DNA from: Nipponacmea schrenckii
Taxonomy: Eukaryota > Mollusca > Gastropoda > Lottiidae
NCBI GenBank assembly: GCA_030562195.1
Contig: JAUJPP010000005.1
Location: 7,622,826-7,686,825 of the forward strand
Direction: 5' to 3'
DNA: 64,000 nt
How positions within the stretch are numbered: the stretch's first letter is position 1; each line of letters opens with the position of its first letter. Shown in pieces: positions 37,383 through 49,304 of this stretch. The position numbers and the translations under genes were made by a program. The notes below the pieces were generated by a model, which made no database searches, was not told the DNA's origin, and saw only the letters and a list, made by a program, of their open reading frames with translations.

Positions 37383-37841
37383 AAATTTTGGGAGACAGAA
37401 CCTTTTAGGACTATGCTTCACTTTAATCTTAACCTGGCATTAAAGAATGTTTTTGATATACCTAACAACACAATGACATTTGCATGACATTAGAAATTTA
37501 ACGGGGAAAGTATCTTGGTATATCACTGTGTTAAAGTGGTTATCAATTTATTCACCATTCAATTAACAGTTTCCACATAAAACATAAATCAAGAGATAGA
37601 GACCTCATACTGTTTTCTCTCCAAGTTTAACATTCTTACCTTCCTGTTATTATTTCCCTTAAGTAGATTGACCATGTCTTTTAACACTTTACATACGGTA
37701 TGTGGGATTTTTTGCTTCATTTAAAAGCTAGATAGATGCTGTTTAAGCTGACTGTGTCACTTTTGAAAATTAAATTCCCACACCCAGTTTCTCTACAATT
37801 CAAACATCAAATATACTAGACCAATTTGCTGCAGATTTGTA
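37383..37841. other. Spacer between two SINE copies
   Basis: On the minus strand an ATG frame of 44 codons begins at about 37720 and contains a donor-like AGGAAG|GTAAGA at 37640. The acceptor side is poor, so no exon is called. Confidence 0.4.
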
Positions 37842-37985
37842 CAGAAACAAAGAAAAGAAAGAAACAACCTAAGTTAACAAGTTCGTCGTGACAAGGATCC
37901 TTTCTACCAGCTTGGTCCTTATCCAAACCTCTTGGCATTGATCTTTCCGGGATTATCCGTACCCATTTACAGCTGGGTGGACTCG
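37842..37985 (-). mobile_element. SINE family 1, 5'-truncated copy
   Basis: Has the GAAA-type tail, GGATCCTTTCTACCAGCTTG, CAAACCTCTTGGCATTGATC and CCATTTACAGCTGGGTGGAC, then diverges from family 1 with no tRNA head. Such 5' truncation is typical of target-primed insertion. Confidence 0.8.
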
Positions 37986-38328
37986 ATTTGTCCTACGAGG
38001 CAAAAGATTTTACTGTAACACCTTTTAGAATTAAAATTCCGAGTGTCATTTGTCTACAATTTAAGCAAAATATACGGCACTAGACTGTTATCATATTCAG
38101 ACTGTTATTTTAAATTCTGGGTTGTAGTTTTACAGATTTTAATATAAACTGGAAGCTCACACTGGTAGTAATAACAGTTTTAATTGGTGTGATACCTGCA
38201 TTTCATTTTTAATTCTGATAAGTGTTAATGACGGAGGATATTGAGATGGTCTTCAGAAGGGAAATTTGGCTGTAAAACTCCTTTGACTATATTTTCAGCT
38301 CTATATATGACCATTGGACAACTTTACC

Positions 38329-38600
38329 TAGTGCATGTCAGACTGAACACTATTGTACGCAGTCATCATTCATCCCTTCTCTTGTCTCTCTATCTTATCT
38401 TTTTGTTAAAGGAATAAATGTGTTAAGGTGTGCTCAAAACTTGCAACGAACATTTGGACGCATTCTGAATAAATGTTGAACTCTTTAGCTAGTGCATGTC
38501 AGACTGAACACGAAAGTACGCAGTCATCATTCATCCCTTCTCTTGTCTTTCTATCTTATCTTTTTGTTTAAGAATAAATCAGTCAAGGTGTGCACCAAAT
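38329..38600 (+). repeat. ~161-bp direct duplication
   Basis: TAGTGCATGTCAGACTGAAC at 38329 and 38490 begins two copies that share CGCAGTCATCATTCATCCC, TTCTCTTGTCT and AAGGTGTGC segments. Only two copies; the second ends near 38600. Confidence 0.85.
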
Positions 38601-39100
38601 TGCAAGAATTATCTATTTGTGTGCACCTTATCTTGTGTGATGTATTATCCATCAAGAAAATTACTGATAGCGCTGTCTGAACTTCCAAACAATTGCAGTT
38701 TGTATATCGTATGAGAAACAGGAATTAAAATTTTTCGATATATTTGGCTGTGTCAGATGAATTTAAAGTAGCAGTGAATTCAAAAACTTACAGAAAATAT
38801 TTTTAAATATACTTGATATCAAGGATTTAAACAGGAAATAATTTCATTAAAAAAAAACGTTGAATTTTCTTTAGTTTCAATTTCATGATATATTTTATAT
38901 TTCACAATAAATTGATATATTATTATATAAACAGTCTTATTAATTATTTCACCTTTTTTAATTATTTCACCTTTTTCATTATTCTAGATAACGAATTATA
39001 TATTTTATATAAATACAATACTTATATATATTGTCCTTTATTATAAAATATGTTGTAAAATAATTATCTCATAGTTTGAAATATTGGTGATTATTGTGGT
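38601..39100. other. Very AT-rich spacer
   Basis: 38820-39080 is almost entirely A/T with ATATATT and TTTCACC motifs. No gene. Confidence 0.5.
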
Positions 39101-41030
39101 TACTTAATTGGTAACTAGTCACTATTCAACAGACGGCACTGGTACAGGTTTAGTGATTAGGGTGGTTGAAAAGAAACTTACTATTGGTAACTAGAAAGCA
39201 CTGGCCCAGGTTTAGTGATTAGGGTGGTTGAAAAGAAACCAGTTACTATTGGTAACTAGAAAGCACTGGCCCAGGTTTAGTGATTAGGGTGGTTGATAAA
39301 TAACCAGTAACTATTGGTAACTAGAAAGCAATGGCCCAGGTTTAGTGGTTAGGGTGGTTGAAAAGAAACCAGTTACTATTGGTAACTAGAAAGCACTGGC
39401 CCAGGTTTAGTGATTAGGGTGGTTGAAAAGAAACCAGTTACTATTGGTAACTAGAAAGCACTGGCCCAGGTTTAGTGATTAGGGTGGTTGAAAAGAAACC
39501 AGTTACTATTGGTAACTAGAAAGCACTGGCCCAGGTTTAGTGATTAGGGTGGTTGAAAAGAAACCAGTTACTATTGGTAACTAGAAAGACACTGGCCCAG
39601 GTTTAGTGATTAGGGTGGTTGAAAAGAAACTGGTTACTATTGTTAACTAGAAAGCACTGGCCCAGGTAAAGTGGTTAGGGTGGTTGAAAAGAAACCAGTT
39701 ACTATTGGTAACTAGAAAGCACTGGCCCAGGTTTAGTGATTAGGGTGGTTGAAAAGAAACTGGTTACTATTGGTAACTAGAAAACACTGGCCCAGGTTTA
39801 GTGATTAGGGTGGTTGAAAAGAAACCAGTTACTATTGGTAACTAGAAAGCACTGGCCCAGGTTTAGTGATTAGGGTGGTTGAAAAGAAACCAGTTACTAT
39901 TGGTAACTAGAAAGCACTGGCCCAGGTTTAGTGATTAGGGTGGTTGAAAAGAAACCGGTTACTATTGGTAACTAGAAAGCACTGGCCCAGGTTTAGTGAT
40001 TAGGGTGGTTGAAAAGAAACCAGTTACTATTGGTAACTAGAAAGCACTGGCCCAGGTTTAGTGATTAGGGTGGTTGAAAAGAAACCGGTTACTATTGGTA
40101 ACTAGAAAGCACTGGCCCAGGTTTAGTGGTTAGGGTGGTTGAAAAGAAACCAGTTACTATTGGTAACTAGAAAGCACTGGCCCAGGTTTAGTGATTAGGG
40201 TGGTTGAAAAGAAACCGGTTACTATTGGTAACTAGAAAGCACTGGCCCAGGTTTAGTGATTAGGGTGGTTGAAAAGAAACTGGTTACTATTGATAACTAG
40301 AAAGCACTGGCCCAGGTTTAGTGATTAGGGTGGTTGAAAAGAAACCAGTTACTATTGGTAACTAGAAAGCACTGGCCCAGGTTTAGTGATTAGGGTGGTT
40401 GAAAAGAAACTGGTTACTATTGTTAACTAGAAAGCACTGGCCCAGGTTTAGTGATTAGGGTGGTTGAAAAGAAACCGGTTACTATTGGTAACTAGAAAGC
40501 ACTGGCCCAGGTTTAGTGATTAGTTGAAAAGAAACCGGTTACTATTGGTAACTAGAAAGCACTGGCCCAGGTTTAGTGATTAGGGTGGTTGAAAAGAAAC
40601 CAGTTACTATTGGTAACTAGAAAGCACTGGCCCAGGTTTAGTGATTAGGGTGGTTGAAAAGAAACCGGTTACTATTGGTAACTAGAAAGCACTGGCCCAG
40701 GTTTAGTGATTAGGGTGGTTGAAAAGAAACCGGTTACTATTGGTAACTAGAAAGCACTGGCCCAGGTTTAGTGATTAGGGTGGTTGAAAAGAAACCGGTT
40801 ACTATTGGTAACTAGAAAGCACTGGCCCAGGTTTAGTGATTAGGGTGGTTGAAAAGAAACCGGTTACTATTGGTAACTAGAAAGCACTGGCCCAGGTTTA
40901 GTGATTAGGGTGGTTGAAAAGAAACCGGTTACTATTGGTAACTAGAAAGCACTGGCCCAGGTTTAGTGATTAGGGTGGTTGAAAAGAAACCGGTTACTAT
41001 TGGTAACTAGAAAGCACTGGCCCAGGTTTA
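39101..41030 (+). repeat. 65-bp minisatellite, ~29 copies
   Basis: Unit has GATTAGGGTGGTTGAAAAG, AAACCAGTTACTATTGGTAA and CTAGAAAGCACTGGCCCAGG. AGTTAC/GTAACT forms a 6-bp inverted repeat. CCAGTT, CCGGTT and CTGGTT variants alternate, with CCGG almost fixed towards the right. The leftmost unit still carries the longer TCACTATTCAACAGACG form found in the 80-bp array at 58.1 kb. Confidence 0.97.
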
Positions 41031-42092
41031 AGCAAGTGTAATATCTGTTATATTATAATTTACGTTAATCCAATTAAATATTTTGTATATTCAGAAAACA
41101 AATCATAAAATCTTTAATAGATTGTATTTTATTTTAAAATCTTATATTCCGAACTTGTTAAAAACATTGAAAAGAAAACAGAGACATATAAACTGTTATA
41201 TTGATCAATTTGAAATACACAAATACTTCAATTACAAAATAACGTAAACTAGACCCAAAACACATCCAAAATAAATATCATTACAAAACTTATATAAATG
41301 TTTTTAAAAATAAAGTACCTAGAAAGAGGAGGAACGATTTCTTCTTCAAAATTTAAAAAGTTTTGATGAAAATTTCTCAAAATTGTGAATTTAGTAATAT
41401 ATTCAATTTAATCTGAAAAACATTTTTAAATTTGAGCTCTCCTCGATAAACATTTGAAATGAAATATGTTGATTTCTTAGCAATCTTTTTGAAATAATTT
41501 GAAAAGAAATATTTTAATATAAATCTAGAATTATTTCTAAGCTTAAAAAAACAATAATTATTTTCCTGGAAGTTTAATGAGATTAGAATCTTAATCTTGA
41601 AGATTCTTAATACTGAATCAAATCTCGATCCACATCTCGGATTCAAAATCACAATCAACTGACTTGAAACACTGTTTGTATAATTGGCCCTATTAGCTCA
41701 TTGTTGTCTGATTCTTATAGAGTTTACTGGAACTATTTTTCACTTAAAGAGCAGAACTTTCAGAATTTTATTTAAATTGGGAAAATCAAGTGCTTAATTA
41801 AGCAATCACTTTTATGTAATGTTTGTAAGTGTAATCATTATGTGCTATGTGGATACTCTAGAGGGGTTTCAGTTGAAACGTTGTTGTTACCTATGTTTTC
41901 AAACAGAGTGTTAGAAATGAAAAAACAAAGACCCTAAACCTATTTAATCAAGATAAAAAAGGGGTATGCATCTTTAATTATTGATTCTGTATCTTGACCT
42001 GTTTTTTTAACTCAACCTGTCAAATCAAATCATTGACAACCTGAAAGAACTGTAATAACAAACCAGCTATTAGGGGGACTTCCTTGTGTGTT
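41031..42092. other. AT-rich region without a gene
   Basis: The 93-codon minus frame at 41377-41658 is a low-complexity Asn/Phe/Lys frame without support. A GTGGATACTCTAGAGG motif is at about 41849. Confidence 0.5.
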
Positions 42093-42494
42093 GAATGAAT
42101 GGATGAATGAATGAATAAGTCAATGAATGAATGTATGGAGAACCAAATAAATGAATGAATGAATGAATGAATGAATGAATATATGGAGAACCAAATGAAT
42201 GAATGAATGAATGAATGTATGGAGAACCAAATGAATGAATGAATGTATGGAGAACCAAATGAATGAATGAATGGAGAACCAAATGATGAATGAATGAATG
42301 AATGAATGGAGAACCAAATGATGAATGAATGAATGAATGGAGAACCAAATGATGAATGAATGAATGAGTTAATGAACAAATGAGTCAATGAATGAATGAA
42401 AGAATTAATAAATGGATACATTATTGATTGAATGAATGAATGGCTGAATGAATGAATGAATGAATGAATGAGCATATGATCAAATGAATGAATG
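42093..42494. repeat. (GAAT)n with interspersed GGAGAACCAAAT units
   Basis: Blocks of (GAAT) separated at irregular distances by GTATGGAGAACCAAAT. The overlapping His/Ser/Phe/Ile frames on the minus strand are artefacts. Confidence 0.94.
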
Positions 42495-44146
42495 AAACTC
42501 TAAAGATGCAGAGCTGACAAACCCAGTTTCATAGTGGCCTCAGGCTTCAGGACTTACTGAACAGAGTTGTGAATAGAGAGTCAGAATATTCTCAGTATGA
42601 ATAATTATATTTTAAAGAATTTCCACCATACAATCTAAAGTACAATTCCATACTTGACAAAACATCTCAAAATGACGATTGACGATTTTTAAAATCTAAG
42701 ATATTAATCTGTAGAAAACGTCGTCATGTAAAAACATCTTTTATACAGAATTCTAAATCTTTTAAAAATAAATATCATTAAAATCACCAAGAAAATATTT
42801 TATTAATAATAAGTCACTTTATATTCATTTCAAAACAAAATCTGATTCACTTTCCTCAGAAATATCTCTGTTCAAATCCTGACAAATGGACCACAGAAAA
42901 ACTGCATAAATAAAGTTTAAACAGACTCAAATAAATTAGGATTTAAATACGAGCTTGGTTACTTTTCATTTTTGTCACTCGAGATTTTTAATAAAATTCG
43001 TATCTAACCACAAATTACAAATAACTACATTAATAAAGTTAAAACATATACATAAATAAACTCTTGAAAAATAATTTTTATGTGTCTTTTACCAAAAAAA
43101 ACATGGTATAAAATTCTTTACCGAGTGTTATTGAAAAGTGACTTAGTTTAATAGATTTATCATCATATCGAGATTCTGTTGTATCGTTACTACATACATC
43201 AATTTATTAATAAATATATACTCTTATTGACCAAGGTTTACGAGTTAAATGTTTGACGTGCTTCTGGATAATTAAATCAAAGCTTTCTGAACCTGTACAT
43301 AATTCGGAATCCCATTTTTTTTCCTAAAAGTTTTGTGACAAATTACCAGATAAACGTCAAAATGGACAAATCTAAAATAAGGTTTCAAGAAAATCTACAT
43401 AATTCTGATGTGTCGTTACTTACACAAGGCATCAAATTTCTTACATAGTTTTGATACTCTAACATAACCCAAGAAAAAATGGAACACATATAACTAAATA
43501 CTTGAAGTGAACAGAAAATATACAAACATATTAAATCAGACCCAACAAATTATAGATTTAAATATTTGTCAATAAAGTTAGGCGTTTATTTTATTTTTCT
43601 AATTGAGTCCAATCAAAAATATATCTTTCATTATTTCAAAACAATCCTAAACCCTAAAACACCAACTAAACACATGACAAATAGAATATGGAAATTATCT
43701 AAATATATAACGTCAAAATATGGACGTCGAGAAAACGGAGAAATTGATGTATGGCACTAGATGAATTTTCAATTTTTGATCATTTCATAACAATAATCAA
43801 ATGTAAAGAACACAACTCAAAAAAAACTTGACAAATGGGACACAAATTACTGTATCAATAAAGTCCAAATGGACAAAGTTAAATAATAGCTTTATAGAAT
43901 ATCAATGGATAGAAAAGAGAAGTTTTTTGCCTAATAAAATAGTTGACAGAGCGTAAGGTTGAAAAGAGGGAATTAAGAAAGTGAAGGAGAGAAAGTGAGT
44001 TCGAGTTGTATCTTTTCATTAAATCAATATCAAATACAACGGCCCAGATTTTTTACGAGTTTTTGGATTACTGCCAAATAAATGACAGCGATTAGAACAA
44101 CATCAAATTTTCACATCAAAATTCGTAAAAAAACAAAATGTCTTAC
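42495..44146. other. Intron-like AT-rich sequence left of the 82-nt exon
   Basis: No repeat array. No additional exon recognised, including in the frame at 43566-43760 (plus). Confidence 0.45.
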
Positions 44147-44228
44147 CTGCGTAGCGGAGGTCCATAAACTGAAGTCCTCTCTCGGGTGATGTCTCTCGGA
44201 CATATTAATTCCAGCATAGCAGTCCGAA
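44147..44228 (-). CDS. Internal coding exon (82 nt), unrecognised protein
   Basis: The minus strand shows a pyrimidine-rich acceptor (CATTCTTTTCCTAG) with a branch-like GACTAAT about 25 nt upstream, then 82 nt, then a consensus donor CGCAG|GTAAGA. After one leading nucleotide it reads 27 codons: SDCYAGINMSERHHPREDFS then LWTSATQ, ending at a codon boundary. One other frame is also open, but it runs into a stop in the next exon; the third has an internal stop. The block is clearly richer in G+C and CpG than the AT-rich DNA around it. No domain, signal peptide or membrane segment is visible. It is hydrophilic and rich in charged and Ser/Thr residues, like a linker or an N-terminal region. The family is not recognised. 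Confidence 0.6.
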
Positions 44229-44735
44229 CTAGGAAAAGAATGATACATAATTAGTCAAATTGAACACTTTTCAAAAGAATAATGAAAAAAAAGTGTTAAG
44301 ATAACATCTGTTTAGAGGTGAAATATATTTTCTAAGTTCCACATGTTTGTATCTTCAGGTAGGAAGTCCACAGTTAATATTTATCATTCCACGTAAGATG
44401 GCATGTCATTGGGGACAATTCCAATACAAAGTCTTAGTTTGTGTGTTACAAGATAGAGAGAGAGAGTTCGTACTAATTTGCATCATTTTACAAGTATAGA
44501 AAACCATTTGATTGGAGCAGGTCTAATCTAACTTCTGCCGCTCTTATATAACACATAGTCAGAGAGAAAATAGCATTCTTCATTCCAGTCATTGAGCATA
44601 TTTCACTGGGAGAGTGTGTGTAGTGTGAGTGTGTGCAGTGCTACTGTTAGACTACGGTAGTTAGATCATCAATTATCTTCAAATCTTATTATACTGCTAC
44701 AGTCTTTAATTCTCTTTTACTATATTACTATCATT
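44229..44735. other. Intron-like sequence right of the 82-nt exon
   Basis: A short (AG) run near 44455-44466 and a GTGTGTAGTGTGAGTGTGTG stretch near 44615. Otherwise no recognised feature. Confidence 0.5.
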
Positions 44736-45140
44736 TACTTCTGTTATATACAAGATTTTCTGTTATAATCCAACATTTTCTGTTATAATCCAACATTTTT
44801 CTGTTTTAATCCAACATTTTCTGTTTTGATCCAACATTTTTCTGCTAAATAATTTTTGTTTTGTTTTATTAAACATTTTCTGTTATAATTTAATATTTTT
44901 CTGTTATCTTCTGTTATATACAACATTTTCTGTTTTAACCTAAGATTATTCTGTTATATCAAAGATTTTTCTGTTATATTAAAGATTTTCTGTTATAATT
45001 TTTCTGTTATCTTCTGTTATATACAAGATTTTTTTGTTTTAATAACCGAAGATTTTGTGAATATTTTTTTTTTTACGAGGAATTTCTGTACAAGGTTTAC
45101 TGATCCAAGATTTCCTGTTATATCCAATATTTTCTTTTAT
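44736..45140 (+). repeat. Degenerate ~20-bp repeat (TTTTCTGTTATAATCCAACA)
   Basis: About fifteen variants of ATTTTCTGTTATA with AATCCAACA or TAAAGATTT. Spacing and sequence drift strongly, so this is an old or relaxed array. Confidence 0.8.
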
Positions 45141-45230
45141 TTTCTGTTATTTTCTGTTATATGTATATAAAAGTCATAATAAACATTTAGAAAAAAAGCT
45201 AAAAGTGAAAATTTAATGCAATTTACAAAA

Positions 45231-45386
45231 GAAGAGTAAGATGTAAAACTCTATTCATTTCACTGTCTTCATTAACCCATTAGGTACAGAAGAGTAGGAC
45301 GTAAAACTCCATTCATTTCACTGTCTTCATTAACCCATTAGGTACAGAAAAGTAAGATGTAAAACTCTATTCATTTCACTTCATTT
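45231..45386 (-). repeat. 58-bp satellite, inverted array (~2.6 copies)
   Basis: Reverse-complement units (GATGTAAAACTCTATTCATT, CACTGTCTTCATTAACCC, ATTAGGTACAGAAGAGTA) facing the plus-strand array that begins at 45791. About 400 bp of non-repeated sequence separates the two. Confidence 0.93.
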
Positions 45387-45790
45387 TTATAAAAACACGG
45401 CCTAACTCTCTTTTGACATTAATAGAAAATACCAAATTTAAAATTATACATTATTGTACATTACAGAATGGAAGGATTAACGTAAATATAAATACTCTTA
45501 TTACATTTTCATACTCCCCCATTAATACTTTTATACTAGAACAATGACACCATGACAATAGGTCTGACACAATATCTCTACTAGGTGTTGACCCCTAGCC
45601 AAATTTAAAAAATCAATGCCTCTCGTTTGAGTGTGAACTATAATGAAAGCGTTGTTTTGTGGTAATTTTACTACAATTTAATGGTTTTACAATGGTACCT
45701 AGCCTACAGCAAACTGACTTCACTGTTTCACTATTGTCTTCTCTTTCTACTATTCAAAAATAAAGGAGTTTTACTACAAATACTAGAGTA
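45387..45790. other. Spacer between inverted 58-bp arrays
   Basis: About 400 bp with no gene or element recognised. Confidence 0.55.
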
Positions 45791-46171
45791 ATGAAATGAA
45801 AGGAGTTCTTACATCCTACTCTTCTGCACCTAATGGGCTAATGAAGACAGTGAAATGAATGGAGTTTTACATCCTACTCTTCTGTACCTAATGGGTTAAT
45901 GAAGACAGTGAAATGAATGGAGTTTTACATCCTACTCTTCTGTACCTAATGGGTTAATGAAGACAGTGAAATGAATGGAGTTTTACATCCTACTCTTCTG
46001 CACCTAATGGGCTAATGAAGACAGTGAAATGAATGGAGTTTTACATCCTACTCTTCTGACCTAATAAGGCATAAATGAAGAGAACAGAGCCTTGTAATGA
46101 GACATGAATTATGGAGTTTTACATCCTACATCCCTTTTGCACTAAATGGAGCTAATGAAGACAGTGAAATA
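45791..46171 (+). repeat. 58-bp satellite, array 3 (~6.5 copies)
   Basis: Same unit and orientation as 15.2 kb. The last two units (46055-46171) contain several insertions such as AATAAGGCATAAATG, unlike the clean units before them. Confidence 0.94.
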
Positions 46172-46321
46172 AATGGTGTCATTTGAATCATCAAACTCTT
46201 TAAAGAGACCATTTTATTTATTGTAAGCAGTGCATCACTATGTAAAAACTATGGTCATCCTAATTTCTAGAAACTAAATAGTGCATTGAATGACATCAAA
46301 CTAAGGACATTTTATCTGACT

Positions 46322-46390
46322 TTACCAAATGACAGGACAAAGTGACATTGGTGACACCAAGTGACATTGGTGACACCAAGTGACATTGGT
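46322..46390 (+). repeat. 19-bp repeat, 3 copies
   Basis: GTGACATTGGTGACACCAA is repeated, with internal GTGACA and GGTGACACC similarity. Confidence 0.85.
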
Positions 46391-46899
46391 GGTCGAAAAA
46401 GTGCCAATTCTTTTTATTCAATAACCAAACCAAGTAACAGGTAAATTGTTAGGAAAACCAAAAAATCATATACACTTCAAGGCATAATGTACTTAAATTG
46501 GACAGTTAGCCTTTGAAAACAATAAACAAAAAGCCCAAAACATCCTCCGAAATCTACATTACTCTAAATTTAAACAAAGCCGTTATTAGACCTGACTCAA
46601 CCTATCTGGTACAGCTCCTTTAAACTTGGTGACACAATTATAGTACTGTCACTAATAGTAACATGTCACTAATAGAAGTATTATCTCCGCTGACTATTCA
46701 CCGATCTTACTAATGCACTGATTTCCTAAAGTAGCCAATCAATGGTCTTGTAATATTTCTCTAGTTCAATAGAAACCTTTGTTATATAAGCCAGTAAACT
46801 GGTTCTCGAACAAGAAGATTCCCTTCTGCAACTTGGCTTGTGAACTTTCAGAGAGTCCACATAGCATATAACTTTCATATTTGCTTCTTTAACATGTGG
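46391..46899. other. Unique sequence, no gene recognised
   Basis: Contains the only clear minus-strand copy of the GTGGACTCTCT motif (46849-46865). Confidence 0.5.
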
Positions 46900-47190
46900 T
46901 AGCATCAATTTACACTATTCTAATTTTTAATTCTACTAAAACTAATTTGATGATGTCATAAATCACATTTTAACCAAAGTTTGTAATTAGTGATGTCATC
47001 AAAAACTTAGTTTTAGTGGAATTACAGGAACCACAGACATCTGATTGAAAATTAGAATGATGTTAATTGATGTTATCAGTGTTCCTGATACACACAAATT
47101 TTTTTACCAAGCCTCCTTACAATCTCTTTAATAGTTTTAGTGGAATTGCAGGAACCACAGACATCCTTGTTCCTGATATACATACAATTA
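46900..47190 (-). repeat. 132-bp family, diverged copies on the minus strand
   Basis: AGGAACCACAGACATCTGAT, TTTAGTGGAATTACAGGAAC and CTCTTTAATAGTTTTAG match the reverse complement of the 22.7-kb units. A partial plus-oriented start (CATCAATTTACACTATTCTA) lies at 46903. Copies are rearranged. Confidence 0.8.
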
Positions 47191-47279
47191 TAAGAAAGCA
47201 TTTTTACAATTCCATTTAGGCCACACACATCATTTCCAAAAGACCCTTAGATACCTCCAGAATCCTGATAGAATCCTGA

Positions 47280-47940
47280 TAAACCTCTTTAAGTTCCAAG
47301 AAGAATGGAATCAAAAAGTCTGAAACAATAGTGCCAGGATAAATTATTCTCTTTGAGATGTTTTAACAATTGACCTTCTGATATCTGAGAATTTTTCTAA
47401 TTAGATAATATTAATTAGTGATTAGTGTTCTCACACAATTTTACCGACTATTTTCATGTGACGTGGAATCACAGCTTGACGACGGTACCAGTTTTAACAT
47501 GACCTTGTGTTGATGAAAATATATAGTTTCGTAAGTTTACGATTAATATATCAACACAGGGAGTTTTTAACCAAAGAAGGAATCAGGGAAGTCTGAAACA
47601 AAATGCCAGGTAAGATCTCAATTTAATGTTTGGGTAGGGGAGGGGCAGACATTCTGATATACATGAGAATTATATAGATAAGATATTTTACATTATGTTA
47701 GTGTCTCACACACATTTTCCACCCGACCCCTAGTTGATAAATCATGTGACGTGGAATCACAAAGCTCTGAACAATGTGGTACTCAGTGTTTAACAATGAC
47801 CTTGGTCTGAGAAAATAATAGTATCGTAATTAGATTAATGTACTCACACAATTTTAACACACAATGTATTAGGACGTGGAAACAGTGACGGGTACCAGAA
47901 CATGACATGGTTGAGGAAAAATATGTCAAGTGTAGGGGGG
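47280..47940 (+). repeat. Diverged ~270-290-bp duplication
   Basis: AAGTCTGAAACAA-AGTGCCAGG pairs (47318, 47590) and GTGACGTGGAATCACA pairs (47459, 47748) give a period near 280 bp. A third partial copy ends near 47920. Confidence 0.65.
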
Positions 47941-48035
47941 GGGAGGGGGTTGCAACACGGAAAATCATTGTGCATCTATATGAGAATGATGAACGTAGTA
48001 GCCAAGCAATGCTTCTGTCTATGTGGCACCCTGTG

Positions 48036-48345
48036 AATAACAATGACTGGCACTCCTGTAGAAAACAAGACTGGCGCTCCTGTAGAAAACAATGACTGGC
48101 ACTCCTGTAGAAAACAATGACTGGCGCTCCTGTAGAAAACAATGACTGGCACTCCTGTAGAAAACAATGACTGGCACTCCTGTAGAAAACAATGACTGGC
48201 ACTCCTGTAGAAAAAAAATGACTGGCGCTCCTGTAGAAAACAATGACTGGCGCTCCTGTAGAAAACAATGACTGGCGCTCCTGTAGAAAACAATGACTGG
48301 CGCTCCTGTAGAAAACAATGACTGGCGCTCCTGTAGAAAACAGCG
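48036..48345 (+). repeat. 25-bp minisatellite, ~12 copies
   Basis: Unit AATGACTGGCGCTCCTGTAG plus AAAAC, with GCGC and GCAC variants. The overlapping minus frames of 99-161 codons come from the stop-free unit and are artefacts. Confidence 0.95.
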
Positions 48346-49014
48346 CTGTAGAATTTTTACTGATTAGGACACAAAAAATGTGCCAGTGTAAAAATAAATT
48401 TCAATGATATGTTTAACAATTTATTAAACCTGAGTTCTTTAATTTGAAGCTGATAAGCCTATTTATATCAAATATTAGATTAACCAACAACAGAATGAAT
48501 ACAGAGCTAGGAGAATTACAGCATATTTTCAAATTTACAAGAATAGGCTCAGGTCATAAACATAAAATCTGCACCACAATTATATACATGACCTTAGCCT
48601 ATACCTCAGACATTGTTTTAAGCTAAATTTATCATAACTTTTATTACTATAAATTTGCGTCTATTTTGAATTCCAAATCACCTTGCTTTTTTCCCCAAAT
48701 TTTTTGTTAAATTTCGGACAATTTCATATTATAATTTCTATATTTTTGCAAGTTATAAATTTTAAATTTTGGCTTCATTGAGTGTTACATAATAATTTTT
48801 AATTATTTTCAAATTAATTGCCAATTTGACAAGCCCAGTGGCACGGTTACATTCTTCACAGGAGAGTAAACCTACCCTGCATCAATAATTACATCTACTG
48901 TGCTAATTGATGGAATGCTGCAATTCAAATTGGATGCATGCATTAAAATATTAGAAATTTCATATCGGTTTTTTATCAGGGTAGATGGAGGGGGGGGGGG
49001 CATGAAGAGGATTT
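48346..49014. other. AT-rich sequence without a gene
   Basis: No exon or array recognised. G-run at about 48991-49000. Confidence 0.5.
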
Positions 49015-49205
49015 GCAGGAATCGCAGACCTCATCTGATATGAGAAGTCAGAATAGTTCCTTCAAAAAAATTGTTCTGTGAGCATTATTTTATTTCTTGT
49101 GATATAGATTGTTCAAAAGGTTTTCAAAATATTATATGTGTCTCAGGGACACTGATACAATTTTTTATACATTTTTACAATCAGATATCAGTGAGTTTTA
49201 TGCCT
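49015..49205. repeat. 132-bp family, diverged mixed-orientation copies
   Basis: TTTGCAGGAATCGCAGACC (minus sense) followed by AAAGGTTTTCAAAATATTAT, GTCTCAGGGACACTGATAC and CAATCAGATATCAGTG (plus sense) are relatives of the 22.7-kb unit. Confidence 0.65.
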
Positions 49206-49304
49206 GAAGAATATTACTTAATGACAAGAAAACCAATTTGCCAGAAATTATAAAACACACATATACAAAAAAAATTATTACCACACATTCATGGCATTGA
49301 AATA

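Noticed and set aside
39101..41030. Interstitial telomere repeat (TTAGGG in every unit)
   Set aside because: Only one TTAGGG per 65-bp unit and never two in tandem; a coincidental word.
47783..48318. Overlapping 99-161-codon minus frames
   Set aside because: Produced by the 25-bp GACTGGCGCTCCTGTAG repeat.
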